DNA from: Rhizobium ruizarguesonis
GTDB lineage: Bacteria > Pseudomonadota > Alphaproteobacteria > Rhizobiales > Rhizobiaceae
NCBI RefSeq assembly: GCF_012349115.1
Contig: NZ_PQIG01000100.1
Coordinates: forward strand, 186,001 to 250,000
Length of the DNA: 64,000 nt
Reading direction: 5' to 3'
Below, piece by piece: positions 56,861 to 64,000 of the stretch. A program made the position numbers and the translations under genes. Within the stretch, counting starts at the first letter, position 1. The number at the start of each line of letters is the position of its first letter. The notes under the pieces were generated by a model that made no database searches, had not been told where the DNA came from, and saw only the letters and a program-made list of their open reading frames with translations.

Positions 56861-57807
56861 CAGAAATTCGCCTTCAGGTCCATGCCGGCATAAAGGCTTG
56901 CAACCTCGTCGGCATAGCCGTTGAAGGGCAGGGTGGGATGGCGGCTCGCGCCGAAGAAGCCGCTCTCGCCGATACGCCGTTCGCTGGCCTGGCTCCAGCG
57001 CGGATGGTCGACCTCAGGGTTGACGTTGGCGTAGAAGCCATACTCCTGCGCGTTGGTGACCTGCCAGGTATTCTTCGGCTGCTGATCGGTGAGCGTGATC
57101 CTGACGATCGACTTGATGCCCTTGAAGCCGTATTTCCACGGCACGACGAGGCGGATCGGCGCACCGTTCTGGTTCGGCAGCGTTTCGCCATAGAGCCCGA
57201 CGGCCAGCAGCGTCAGCGGATGGCGCGCCTCATCCAGGCGCAGACCCTCGACATAGGGCCAGTCGAGTGACTGGAAGAAACCCTTCTGCCCAGGCATCTC
57301 CTCCGGCCGCACCACGGTTTCGAAGGCGACGTATTTGGCGCTGCCGAGCGGCTCGACCTTGTCGAGCAGCGACGCCAGCGGAAAGCCGTCCCAGGGGATG
57401 ACCATCGACCAGGCCTCGACGCAGCGCATGCGATAGGTGCGCTCCTCGATCGGGAATTCCTTCATCAGCGCCTCGAGGTCGAAGGTGCCTGGCTTGTTGA
57501 CCATGCCGTCGACCTTGATCGTCCAGGGCAGCGGCTTGAAATCGCCGGAAAGAGCTGCGGGATCGCCCTTGTCGAGGCCGAACTCATAGAAATTATTGTA
57601 GGTCGTGACGTCCTTGATCGGCGTCGCCTTCTCGTCGACCTTGTATTTGCTCTCAACGGCGGAGAGGGCCGCAGCGCTTGCCTTGCCGGCGCTGTAGAGG
57701 GCCATGGCGCCAAGCGCTGCCGCGCCCAGGAATTCACGACGGCGCACATAGATCTGGCGCGGCGTGATCTCTGATGACGCGATCTTCGGTGGGCGATAGG
57801 TTGGCAT
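56860..57807 (-). CDS. msrP: MsrP, periplasmic methionine sulfoxide reductase (molybdopterin)
   Basis: 315 residues from ATG 57807, preceded by AGGAGGTTTCGAC; a longer open frame upstream is not coding. A Tat signal (VRRREFLGAAALGAMA) exports the folded molybdenum protein. RMRCVEAWSMVIPW supplies the Mo ligand Cys129. It repairs oxidised Met in envelope proteins with electrons from MsrQ. Confidence 0.95.
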   Translation of the reverse strand: MPTYRPPKIASSEITPRQIYVRRREFLGAAALGAMALYSAGKASAAALSAVESKYKVDEKATPIKDVTTYNNFYEFGLDKGDPAALSGDFKPLPWTIKVDGMVNKPGTFDLEALMKEFPIEERTYRMRCVEAWSMVIPWDGFPLASLLDKVEPLGSAKYVAFETVVRPEEMPGQKGFFQSLDWPYVEGLRLDEARHPLTLLAVGLYGETLPNQNGAPIRLVVPWKYGFKGIKSIVRITLTDQQPKNTWQVTNAQEYGFYANVNPEVDHPRWSQASERRIGESGFFGASRHPTLPFNGYADEVASLYAGMDLKANF

Positions 57808-58142
57808 GTCGAAACCTCCTCGGCGGATATCCTGAAATATAGCCCTTAAACGAACCGCCGGCATGTTGAGATTAGTGTCTAAGCCTTGAATATTGCCGAC
57901 GGGAAGCCAATTTTTTGTGTTCGGCCGTGATGGAATAGGCTGTAACAAAACGTCGCGTCGAACCGTATATGATCGATGGCCCTCATGGCGCTTCTCCCCG
58001 GCGTACCGGATTTGGGTTTCCCGGTAGTGACAGCCCCCGTCGATTGGATTAGGACAATTCCAAAAAGCAGCGTTTGCCCGGCCCGCAGGCTCCATGCCGC
58101 CCGGCTTCGCCTGATAATTCCGACACGTTGAGGAAGACACCG
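57808..58142. other. divergent intergenic region msrP-ilvD
   Basis: 335 bp between divergent genes. No gene or recognisable riboswitch is seen. Promoters for both sides must lie here; TATATG near 57968 is a possible -10 for ilvD but no good -35 matches it. Confidence 0.5.
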
Positions 58143-59981
58143 ATGCCAGTTTACCGTTCCAGAACCACGACCCATGGCCGCAACATGGCGGGCGCCCGCG
58201 GCCTTTGGCGCGCCACGGGCATGAAGGATTCGGATTTCGGCAAGCCGATCATCGCGGTGGTGAATTCCTTCACCCAGTTCGTGCCTGGCCACGTGCACCT
58301 GAAGGACCTTGGCCAGCTCGTTGCCCGCGAGATCGAGGCGGCCGGCGGTGTCGCCAAGGAATTCAACACGATCGCCGTCGATGACGGCATCGCCATGGGC
58401 CATGACGGCATGCTGTATTCGCTGCCCTCGCGTGAGCTGATCGCCGACAGCGTCGAATATATGGTCAATGCCCATTGCGCCGACGCCATGGTCTGCATCT
58501 CCAACTGCGACAAGATCACCCCCGGCATGCTGATGGCGTCGCTGCGCCTCAATATCCCGACCGTCTTCGTCTCGGGTGGTCCGATGGAAGCCGGCAAGGT
58601 TGTGCTGCACGGCAAGACGCATGCGCTCGACCTCGTCGATGCCATGGTCGCCGCAGCCGATGACAAGATCAGCGACGAGGACGTGCAGACCATCGAACGC
58701 TCTGCCTGTCCGACCTGCGGCTCCTGTTCCGGCATGTTCACCGCCAATTCGATGAACTGCCTAACGGAAGCGCTCGGCCTGTCGCTGCCCGGCAACGGCT
58801 CGACGCTCGCCACCCATCTCGACCGCAAGCGCCTCTTCGTCGAGGCCGGTCATCTGATCGTCGATCTCGCCCGCCGTTATTACGAGCAGGACGACGTCAA
58901 GGCGCTGCCGCGCACCATCGCCTCCAAGCAGGCCTTTGAGAATGCCATGACGCTCGATATCGCCATGGGCGGCTCGACCAATACGGTTTTGCACATCCTT
59001 GCCGCTGCACATGAAGGCGAGATCGATTTCACCATGGCCGATATCGACGCGCTCTCGCGTCGCGTGCCGTGCCTGTCGAAGGTCGCGCCCGCCAAAAGCG
59101 ACGTGCATATGGAAGACGTCCACCGCGCCGGCGGCATCATGTCGATCCTCGGCGAACTCGACAAGGGTGGCCTGCTGAACCGCGATTGCCCGACCGTCCA
59201 TGCCGAGACGCTCGGCGATGCGATCGACCGCTGGGATATCACCCGCACCAACAGCGAGACCGTCCGCAACTTCTATCGCGCCGCTCCCGGCGGCATCCCG
59301 ACCCAGGTCGCCTTCAGCCAGGAAGCGCGTTGGGATGACCTCGACACCGACCGTGAGAACGGCGTCATCCGCTCGGTCGAGCATCCCTTCTCCAAGGATG
59401 GTGGTCTTGCCGTGCTCAAGGGCAACCTTGCGATCGACGGCTGCATCGTCAAGACGGCCGGCGTCGATGAATCGATCTTGAAATTCTCCGGCCCAGCTCG
59501 CGTCTTCGAAAGCCAGGACTCCTCAGTCAAGGCCATTCTCGCAAATGAGGTCAAGGCCGGCGACGTCGTCGTCATCCGCTACGAAGGCCCGAAGGGCGGT
59601 CCCGGCATGCAGGAAATGCTCTATCCGACGAGCTATCTGAAGTCGAAGGGCCTCGGCAAGGCCTGCGCGCTGATCACCGATGGCCGCTTCTCCGGCGGCA
59701 CCTCCGGGCTTTCGATCGGCCACGCCTCGCCGGAAGCGGCAAATGGCGGCACGATCGGCCTGGTGCGCGAAGGCGACATGATCGATATCGACATCCCCAA
59801 CCGCACGATCAGCCTGCGTGTCAGCGAAACCGAACTTGCCGCCCGCCGCGCCGAGCAGGACGCCAAGGGCTGGTACCCGGTCGAAGTCCGCAAGCGCAAC
59901 GTCACGACCGCGCTGAAGGCCTACGCCGCCTTCGCAACGAGTGCCGATCGCGGCGCCGTGCGGGATCTGAACGCCCGCTGA
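58143..59981 (+). CDS. ilvD: dihydroxy-acid dehydratase
   Basis: 612 residues from ATG 58143, with GAGGAAGAC upstream. It catalyses the third common step of branched-chain amino-acid synthesis and needs an iron-sulfur cluster. The Cys motifs ISNCDKITPGML and CPTCGSCSGMFTANSMNC are intact, and GRFSGGTSGLSIGH lies near the C-terminus. It stands alone, convergent with the LprI-like gene. Confidence 0.97.
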   Translation: MPVYRSRTTTHGRNMAGARGLWRATGMKDSDFGKPIIAVVNSFTQFVPGHVHLKDLGQLVAREIEAAGGVAKEFNTIAVDDGIAMGHDGMLYSLPSRELIADSVEYMVNAHCADAMVCISNCDKITPGMLMASLRLNIPTVFVSGGPMEAGKVVLHGKTHALDLVDAMVAAADDKISDEDVQTIERSACPTCGSCSGMFTANSMNCLTEALGLSLPGNGSTLATHLDRKRLFVEAGHLIVDLARRYYEQDDVKALPRTIASKQAFENAMTLDIAMGGSTNTVLHILAAAHEGEIDFTMADIDALSRRVPCLSKVAPAKSDVHMEDVHRAGGIMSILGELDKGGLLNRDCPTVHAETLGDAIDRWDITRTNSETVRNFYRAAPGGIPTQVAFSQEARWDDLDTDRENGVIRSVEHPFSKDGGLAVLKGNLAIDGCIVKTAGVDESILKFSGPARVFESQDSSVKAILANEVKAGDVVVIRYEGPKGGPGMQEMLYPTSYLKSKGLGKACALITDGRFSGGTSGLSIGHASPEAANGGTIGLVREGDMIDIDIPNRTISLRVSETELAARRAEQDAKGWYPVEVRKRNVTTALKAYAAFATSADRGAVRDLNAR

Positions 59982-60020
59982 GTCGCTCGAACCGAAGACC
60001 CCAGAGTCAGCTGCTTTTCC

Positions 60021-60057
60021 AACCGGTCGCTTTCAAAGCGGCCGGTTGATGTTTTTA
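60021..60057. terminator. hairpin between convergent ilvD and LprI-like gene
   Basis: AACCGGTCGCTTT (60021-60033) pairs with AAAGCGGCCGGTT (60035-60047), with one T-G wobble, then GATGTTTTTA. It overlaps the stop of the minus-strand gene and serves ilvD. Confidence 0.8.
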
Positions 60058-60386
60058 TAGGTCTCGCCGAGCTGCTTCAGCCGCTCGTCATAGGTAGCCT
60101 TGATACAGGCCGCATCCGCTCCGCATTCCTGTCGCTTCTTCAGCCATGCCGTCTGCTCGTCCTGCAAGGTTCCGCGCGAGCCCATCGCCAGCAGGCCGGA
60201 GAGCAGCTCGAAGGTCGTCACCATCTTCACGTCGGCATCGTTGAGCGCGCGGTTGTCGCAGATCGCTTTTTCATCCGGCTTCAATTCTTTCGCATCGCAA
60301 TCGAAGCTTGCTGCCTGTGCCAGGTTCGATGCAATGAGCAGGATCGCAAAGCCGAGGGCCGCTGTCGTCGTTCTTGTCGTGATCAT
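60033..60386 (-). CDS. LprI/DUF1311-like secreted protein
   Basis: 117 residues with a signal peptide (TAALGFAILLIASNLAQAA). The mature part follows the LprI pattern: FDCDAKELKPDEKAICDN, a Leu-rich middle, LQDEQTAWLKKRQECG and DAACIKATYDERLKQL, with four Cys for disulfides. In mycobacteria LprI inhibits lysozyme; the same function here is inference. Confidence 0.85.
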   Translation of the reverse strand: MITTRTTTAALGFAILLIASNLAQAASFDCDAKELKPDEKAICDNRALNDADVKMVTTFELLSGLLAMGSRGTLQDEQTAWLKKRQECGADAACIKATYDERLKQLGETYKNINRPL

Positions 60387-60409
60387 TCCTATGTTCCTGT
60401 TGCCGCCGG

Positions 60410-60790
60410 TCAGGCGAGCTTGCGCAGTGCCAGAGCCAGGAAGATGATGCAGATGAGCCAGACGGCAAGGATGAAGATCAGTCCGACCCGGCTGGAGGGA
60501 CGCTCAATGCGCCTTGTCGCCTCCGTACGAAGCTCGTTCATCACCTCTACTGGCACGAGCCGGATCGCCAGCATGATACCGAGCGGCACGATGAGAAGAT
60601 CGTCGAGATAGCCGAGCATGGGGATGAAATCGGGGATGAGATCGACAGGCGACAGTGCGTAGGCAGCAACCGCACCGGCCACCGCTTTCGCATGCCACGG
60701 CACACGGGCGTCACGGGCGGCAAGCCACAATGCTACGATGTCACACTTCAGTGACTTCGCCCAGACTTTGGCTTTTGATATCAGCTGCAT
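60410..60790 (-). CDS. YkvA-like DUF1232 membrane protein
   Basis: 126 residues. The DUF1232 core AAYALSPVDLIPDFIPMLG with LDDLLIVPLG lies in the middle, and a C-terminal membrane helix (IFILAVWLICIIFLALAL) follows. Function unknown. It lies 23 bp upstream of the LprI-like gene on the same strand, so the two may be co-transcribed. Confidence 0.88.
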   Translation of the reverse strand: MQLISKAKVWAKSLKCDIVALWLAARDARVPWHAKAVAGAVAAYALSPVDLIPDFIPMLGYLDDLLIVPLGIMLAIRLVPVEVMNELRTEATRRIERPSSRVGLIFILAVWLICIIFLALALRKLA

Positions 60791-60936
60791 GGCCGTACTT
60801 CCTGAATCAAATTCGCAATCGCTTCAAGTGGTACTTCCGCGACGTTTCGTTGCCTTATTCTTCCATGCTTCCGCCCTCTTTCCTTTCTAGCGTCGGGCGC
60901 TACAACGTTCCTCAAGAGGATTCAAAAGGAATACCC

Positions 60937-62340
60937 ATGCAAGGCTTTTTTAAGCGCGCCTCCGTCTCGCTGTTCGCTCTGATGCTCGTCCTGCCGGCTG
61001 TCGCCCATGCGCAGACGGCAAAGACAGTGCCCGAAAGCCAGATGCAGATGCAGCTCTCCTTCGCGCCGCTCGTCAAACAGACGTCGGGCGCCGTCGTCAA
61101 CGTTTATGCGGAAAAGATCGTCCAGCGGCAGTCGCCCTTTGCCGGCGATCCTTTCTTCGAGCAGTTTTTCGGCCAGCAGATGCCGAACCGTTCGGAGAAG
61201 CAGTCCTCGCTCGGTTCCGGCGTCATCGTCGAGGCGAACGGCACTGTCGTGACCAACAATCACGTCGTCGAAGGCGCCGATGACATCAAGATAGCGCTGT
61301 CGGATGGCCGCGAATTCCCCTGCAAGGTGGTGCTGCGCGACGACCGTGTCGATCTCGCCGTGCTGAAGATCGACACCAAGGAGAGCTTTCCGACATTGCC
61401 GATCGGCAATTCCGACGCGGTCGAGGTCGGGGATCTCGTGCTGGCGATCGGCAACCCCTTCGGCGTCGGCCAGACGGTGACGAGCGGGATCGTCTCAGCG
61501 CTTGCCCGCAACCAGGTGGTCAGAAACGAATTCGGCTTCTTCATCCAGACCGATGCCTCGATCAATCCCGGTAATTCCGGCGGCGCCTTGATGAACATGA
61601 AGGGCGAGCTGATCGGCATCAACACGGCGATCTTCTCGCGCGGCGGCGGCTCGAACGGTATCGGTTTCGCCATTCCTGCCAATCTGGTCAAGGTCTTCCT
61701 CACTTCCGCCGATGCCGGCGTCAAATCCTTCGAACGGCCCTATGTCGGCGCGAGCTTCGATGCCGTGACCTCGGAAGTGGCCGAGGCGCTGGGGCTGAAC
61801 AAGGCCCGCGGCGCGCTCGTCGTCAAGGTCTCGGAAGGTGGGCCGGCGGCCAAGGCCGGGCTGAAGGCCGGCGAAATCGTCACCGCTGTCGACGGAATTT
61901 CCGTCGAACATCCCGATGCGCTGCTCTACCGGCTGACCACGGCCGGTCTCGGCAATTCGGTCAAGCTCACCGTCATCGAGAACGGCCGCGAGGAGCAACT
62001 GCCGCTGACGCTCGCCCGCGCCCCGGAAACCTCGCCGCGCGACCAGCGCACCATCGGCGGACGCACGCCGTTTAGCGGTGCCGTCGTCGAGAACCTGTCG
62101 CCGCGGGTCGCCGACGAGCTGCGCATGCCGCCGGAATCGGCGGGCGTCGTCGTATCCGAGGTGAAGGAGGATTCGCCTGCCGCCCGGCTCGGTTTCGAAC
62201 CGAAGGATATCATCGTCTCGATCAACGGCACGGATGTGAAGTCGACCAGCGAACTGTCCGAGATCGCCGATAGCGACCCCGGCCTCTGGCGGGTCGAGAT
62301 AGAGCGCGACGGCCAGCGCATCCGGCAATTCTTCCGATGA
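60937..62340 (+). CDS. degP: Do-family periplasmic serine protease (DegP/DegQ-like)
   Basis: 467 residues from ATG 60937 (AAAAGGA upstream), with signal peptide MQGFFKRASVSLFALMLVLP ending near AHAQ. The triad is His109 (TNNHVV), Asp139 (RVDLAVL) and Ser214 (PGNSGGA). Two PDZ domains follow, at about 260-350 and 375-465. It degrades or refolds damaged envelope proteins. A much longer open frame upstream is not coding. It overlaps rarA by 4 bp. Confidence 0.95.
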   Translation: MQGFFKRASVSLFALMLVLPAVAHAQTAKTVPESQMQMQLSFAPLVKQTSGAVVNVYAEKIVQRQSPFAGDPFFEQFFGQQMPNRSEKQSSLGSGVIVEANGTVVTNNHVVEGADDIKIALSDGREFPCKVVLRDDRVDLAVLKIDTKESFPTLPIGNSDAVEVGDLVLAIGNPFGVGQTVTSGIVSALARNQVVRNEFGFFIQTDASINPGNSGGALMNMKGELIGINTAIFSRGGGSNGIGFAIPANLVKVFLTSADAGVKSFERPYVGASFDAVTSEVAEALGLNKARGALVVKVSEGGPAAKAGLKAGEIVTAVDGISVEHPDALLYRLTTAGLGNSVKLTVIENGREEQLPLTLARAPETSPRDQRTIGGRTPFSGAVVENLSPRVADELRMPPESAGVVVSEVKEDSPAARLGFEPKDIIVSINGTDVKSTSELSEIADSDPGLWRVEIERDGQRIRQFFR

Positions 62341-63653
62341 GCAACGATCTCTTCGCGCCGCGTGTTCCGGAGGAGGTTGCCGCCAGACGGCCGCTTGCCG
62401 ACCGGCTGCGGCCGAAAACGCTTGCCGATGTCACCGGTCAGGAACACCTGACCGGTGAGGACGGCGTGCTGAAGAGGATGATCGAAAGCGGCTCGCTTGG
62501 CTCGATGATCTTCTGGGGTCCGCCCGGCACCGGCAAGACGACGGTGGCACGGCTGCTTTCGGGCGAGGCGGGGCTGGCCTTCGAGCAGATATCGGCGATC
62601 TTCTCCGGCGTCGCCGATCTGAAGAAGGTGTTCGAGACAGCCCGCCTGCGGCGTATGGACGGCCGTCAGACGCTGCTCTTCGTCGATGAGATCCATCGTT
62701 TCAACCGCGCCCAGCAGGACAGTTTCCTGCCCGTCATGGAGGATGGCACCGTCATCCTCGTCGGCGCCACCACCGAGAACCCTTCCTTCGAGCTTAACGC
62801 CGCTCTGCTGTCGCGTGCCCGTGTGCTCACCTTCACGTCGCATGACGAAGAGAGCCTCGAGGAACTGCTGAAGCGTGCCGAGGCGATCGAGCAGAAGCCG
62901 CTGCCGCTGACGGAGGATGCCCGCGTCAGCCTGATCCGCATGGCCGACGGCGACGGCCGCGCGGTGCTGACGCTCGCCGAAGAAGTCTGGCGCGCGGCGC
63001 GCGAAGGCGAGAGCTTCGACACAGAAGGCCTGACGCGCATCGTCCAGCGCCGTGCCCCGGTCTACGACAAGGCGCAGGATGGCCACTACAATCTGATCTC
63101 GGCACTGCATAAATCCGTACGCGGCTCGGATCCCGATGCCGCGCTCTACTATCTCGCCCGTATGTTCGATGCCGGCGAGGACCCGCTCTATCTCGGCCGG
63201 CGGCTGGTGCGCATGGCGGTGGAGGATATCGGCCTTGCCGATCCGCAGGCGCTGGTGATCTGCAATGCCGCCAAGGATGCCTATGAGTATCTTGGCTCGC
63301 CGGAAGGCGAACTGGCGCTGGCGCAGGCCTGCGTCTATCTCGCCACCGCCCCGAAATCGAATGCCGTCTACACCGCCTTCAAGGCGGCAAGCCAGGCGGC
63401 AAAGCAGAACGGCTCATTGCTGCCGCCGAAGCACATCCTCAACGCGCCGACCAAGCTGATGAAGGGCGAGGGGTACGGCGACGGCTATCGCTACGATCAC
63501 GACGAGCCGGATGCCTTTTCCGGCCAGGATTATTTCCCGGAGAAGATGGGACGCCAGATCTTCTACGATCCGCCGGAACGCGGCTTCGAGCGCGATATTC
63601 GCAAGCGGCTGGAATGGTGGGCAAAACTTCGCAAGGAGCGTAATCCGCGCTGA
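62337..63653 (+). CDS. rarA: replication-associated recombination protein A (AAA+ ATPase)
   Basis: 438 residues related to clamp-loader ATPases. Walker A GPPGTGKTT (about 61-69), Walker B LLFVDEIHRFN, sensor 1 GATTENPSFELN, and the C-terminal tetramerisation region (GRRLVRMAVEDIGLADPQAL). It acts at stalled replication forks. Coupled to degP by an ATGA overlap, an arrangement common in rhizobia. Confidence 0.96.
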   Translation: MSNDLFAPRVPEEVAARRPLADRLRPKTLADVTGQEHLTGEDGVLKRMIESGSLGSMIFWGPPGTGKTTVARLLSGEAGLAFEQISAIFSGVADLKKVFETARLRRMDGRQTLLFVDEIHRFNRAQQDSFLPVMEDGTVILVGATTENPSFELNAALLSRARVLTFTSHDEESLEELLKRAEAIEQKPLPLTEDARVSLIRMADGDGRAVLTLAEEVWRAAREGESFDTEGLTRIVQRRAPVYDKAQDGHYNLISALHKSVRGSDPDAALYYLARMFDAGEDPLYLGRRLVRMAVEDIGLADPQALVICNAAKDAYEYLGSPEGELALAQACVYLATAPKSNAVYTAFKAASQAAKQNGSLLPPKHILNAPTKLMKGEGYGDGYRYDHDEPDAFSGQDYFPEKMGRQIFYDPPERGFERDIRKRLEWWAKLRKERNPR

Positions 63654-63666
63654 AGCCTGGCGAATC

Positions 63667-63975
63667 TCAGGAAGCGCGCGGCGTCTTCTGATTTGCCGGC
63701 GCGGCGATCACCTTGACGGACGATTCCGCTAGCCCGTGATGACCTTCCATATCGACGATGACATGCCAGTGACCGCTTTCCGGAACGGCGATCTTGATCG
63801 GCGATTTGCGCGCCACGCCGCCGATATATTTGAAATCGAGAACCTCGGTGAATCGCTGGAAATTCGGCGCCGTCATCAGGCGGACATTGTTCACCGCATT
63901 CAACGACACCTCGATAATCGTTCCGGCGCGTTGTTCCTTGAGATCGTAATGGGTGAAGCGGAAATTCGGTTTCAT
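63667..63975 (-). CDS. DUF1883 domain protein
   Basis: 102 residues. FTHYDLKEQRAGTIIEVSLN, NVRLMTAPNFQRF, and KIAVPESGHWHVIVDMEGHH match the DUF1883 family in order. It is a small cytoplasmic beta-rich protein of unknown function, convergent with rarA. Confidence 0.85.
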   Translation of the reverse strand: MKPNFRFTHYDLKEQRAGTIIEVSLNAVNNVRLMTAPNFQRFTEVLDFKYIGGVARKSPIKIAVPESGHWHVIVDMEGHHGLAESSVKVIAAPANQKTPRAS

Positions 63976-64000
63976 CGGTCTCGCGGCGTCTGAAGTCTCT

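Noticed and set aside
60655..60936. N-terminal extension of the serine protease gene (94 codons)
   Set aside because: The extension lies in the promoter region and antisense to the DUF1232 gene; the signal peptide and ribosome-binding site place the start at 60937.

Overview
The window is a chromosomal segment of an alphaproteobacterium, most likely Rhizobium (R. leguminosarum / R. etli group). The reasons are its GC-rich, C/G-ending codon use, two almost identical tuf genes, an EF-Tu P-loop reading GHVDHGKTSLT, a RpoB rifampicin region reading DQVNPL, a GTG-started rplJ, and many rhizobial-type small secreted or membrane proteins. Species identity is inference.

Layout. (1) 1-4870: end of a cell-wall amidase gene (amiC), penicillin-binding protein 1A (mrcA) and release factor 2 (prfB), whose synthesis needs a +1 frameshift at CTTTGAC. 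(2) 4871-14390: an accessory sugar/polyol catabolic operon read left to right. It holds a CUT2-type ABC importer (ATPase, permease, binding protein), a GolD/DthD-like dehydrogenase, a split dihydroxyacetone-kinase pair (DhaK+DhaL), then a SorC-type transcription regulator fused to a complete second DhaK, followed by a second DhaL. A 38-bp near-perfect palindrome overlaps the likely promoter of the operon. (3) 14390-19720: mostly minus-strand genes: an alpha/beta hydrolase broken by a G10 tract, a secreted protein, nadK, small secreted/membrane ORFs, an AprI/Inh-type inhibitor and rlmB, with tRNA-Thr among them. (4) 19820-35680: tRNA-Tyr, tRNA-Gly, tuf copy 1, an epimerase, tRNA-Trp, secE, nusG, rplKA, rplJL, rpoBC. 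(5) 36550-55750: the str, S10, spc and alpha ribosomal clusters in the classical order, rpsL-rpsG-fusA-tuf copy 2-rpsJ through secY-adk-rpsM-rpsK-rpoA-rplQ. (6) 55759-64000: a DUF2809 membrane protein, msrQ/msrP (periplasmic methionine sulfoxide repair), ilvD, LprI-like and DUF1232 proteins, a Do-family serine protease, rarA and a DUF1883 protein.

How the parts work together. The importer should bring in a small polyol or sugar, the SDR should oxidise it to a ketose such as dihydroxyacetone or erythrulose, and the Dha kinases should phosphorylate that product, with the fused regulator-kinase tying transcription to kinase substrate. No phosphotransferase subunit (DhaM) is present in the window. 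The ribosomal/transcription block keeps the ancestral Thr-Tyr-Gly-tuf-Trp-secE-nusG order but is interrupted by unrelated genes. The most interesting item is the catabolic operon with its regulator-kinase fusion and palindromic operator.
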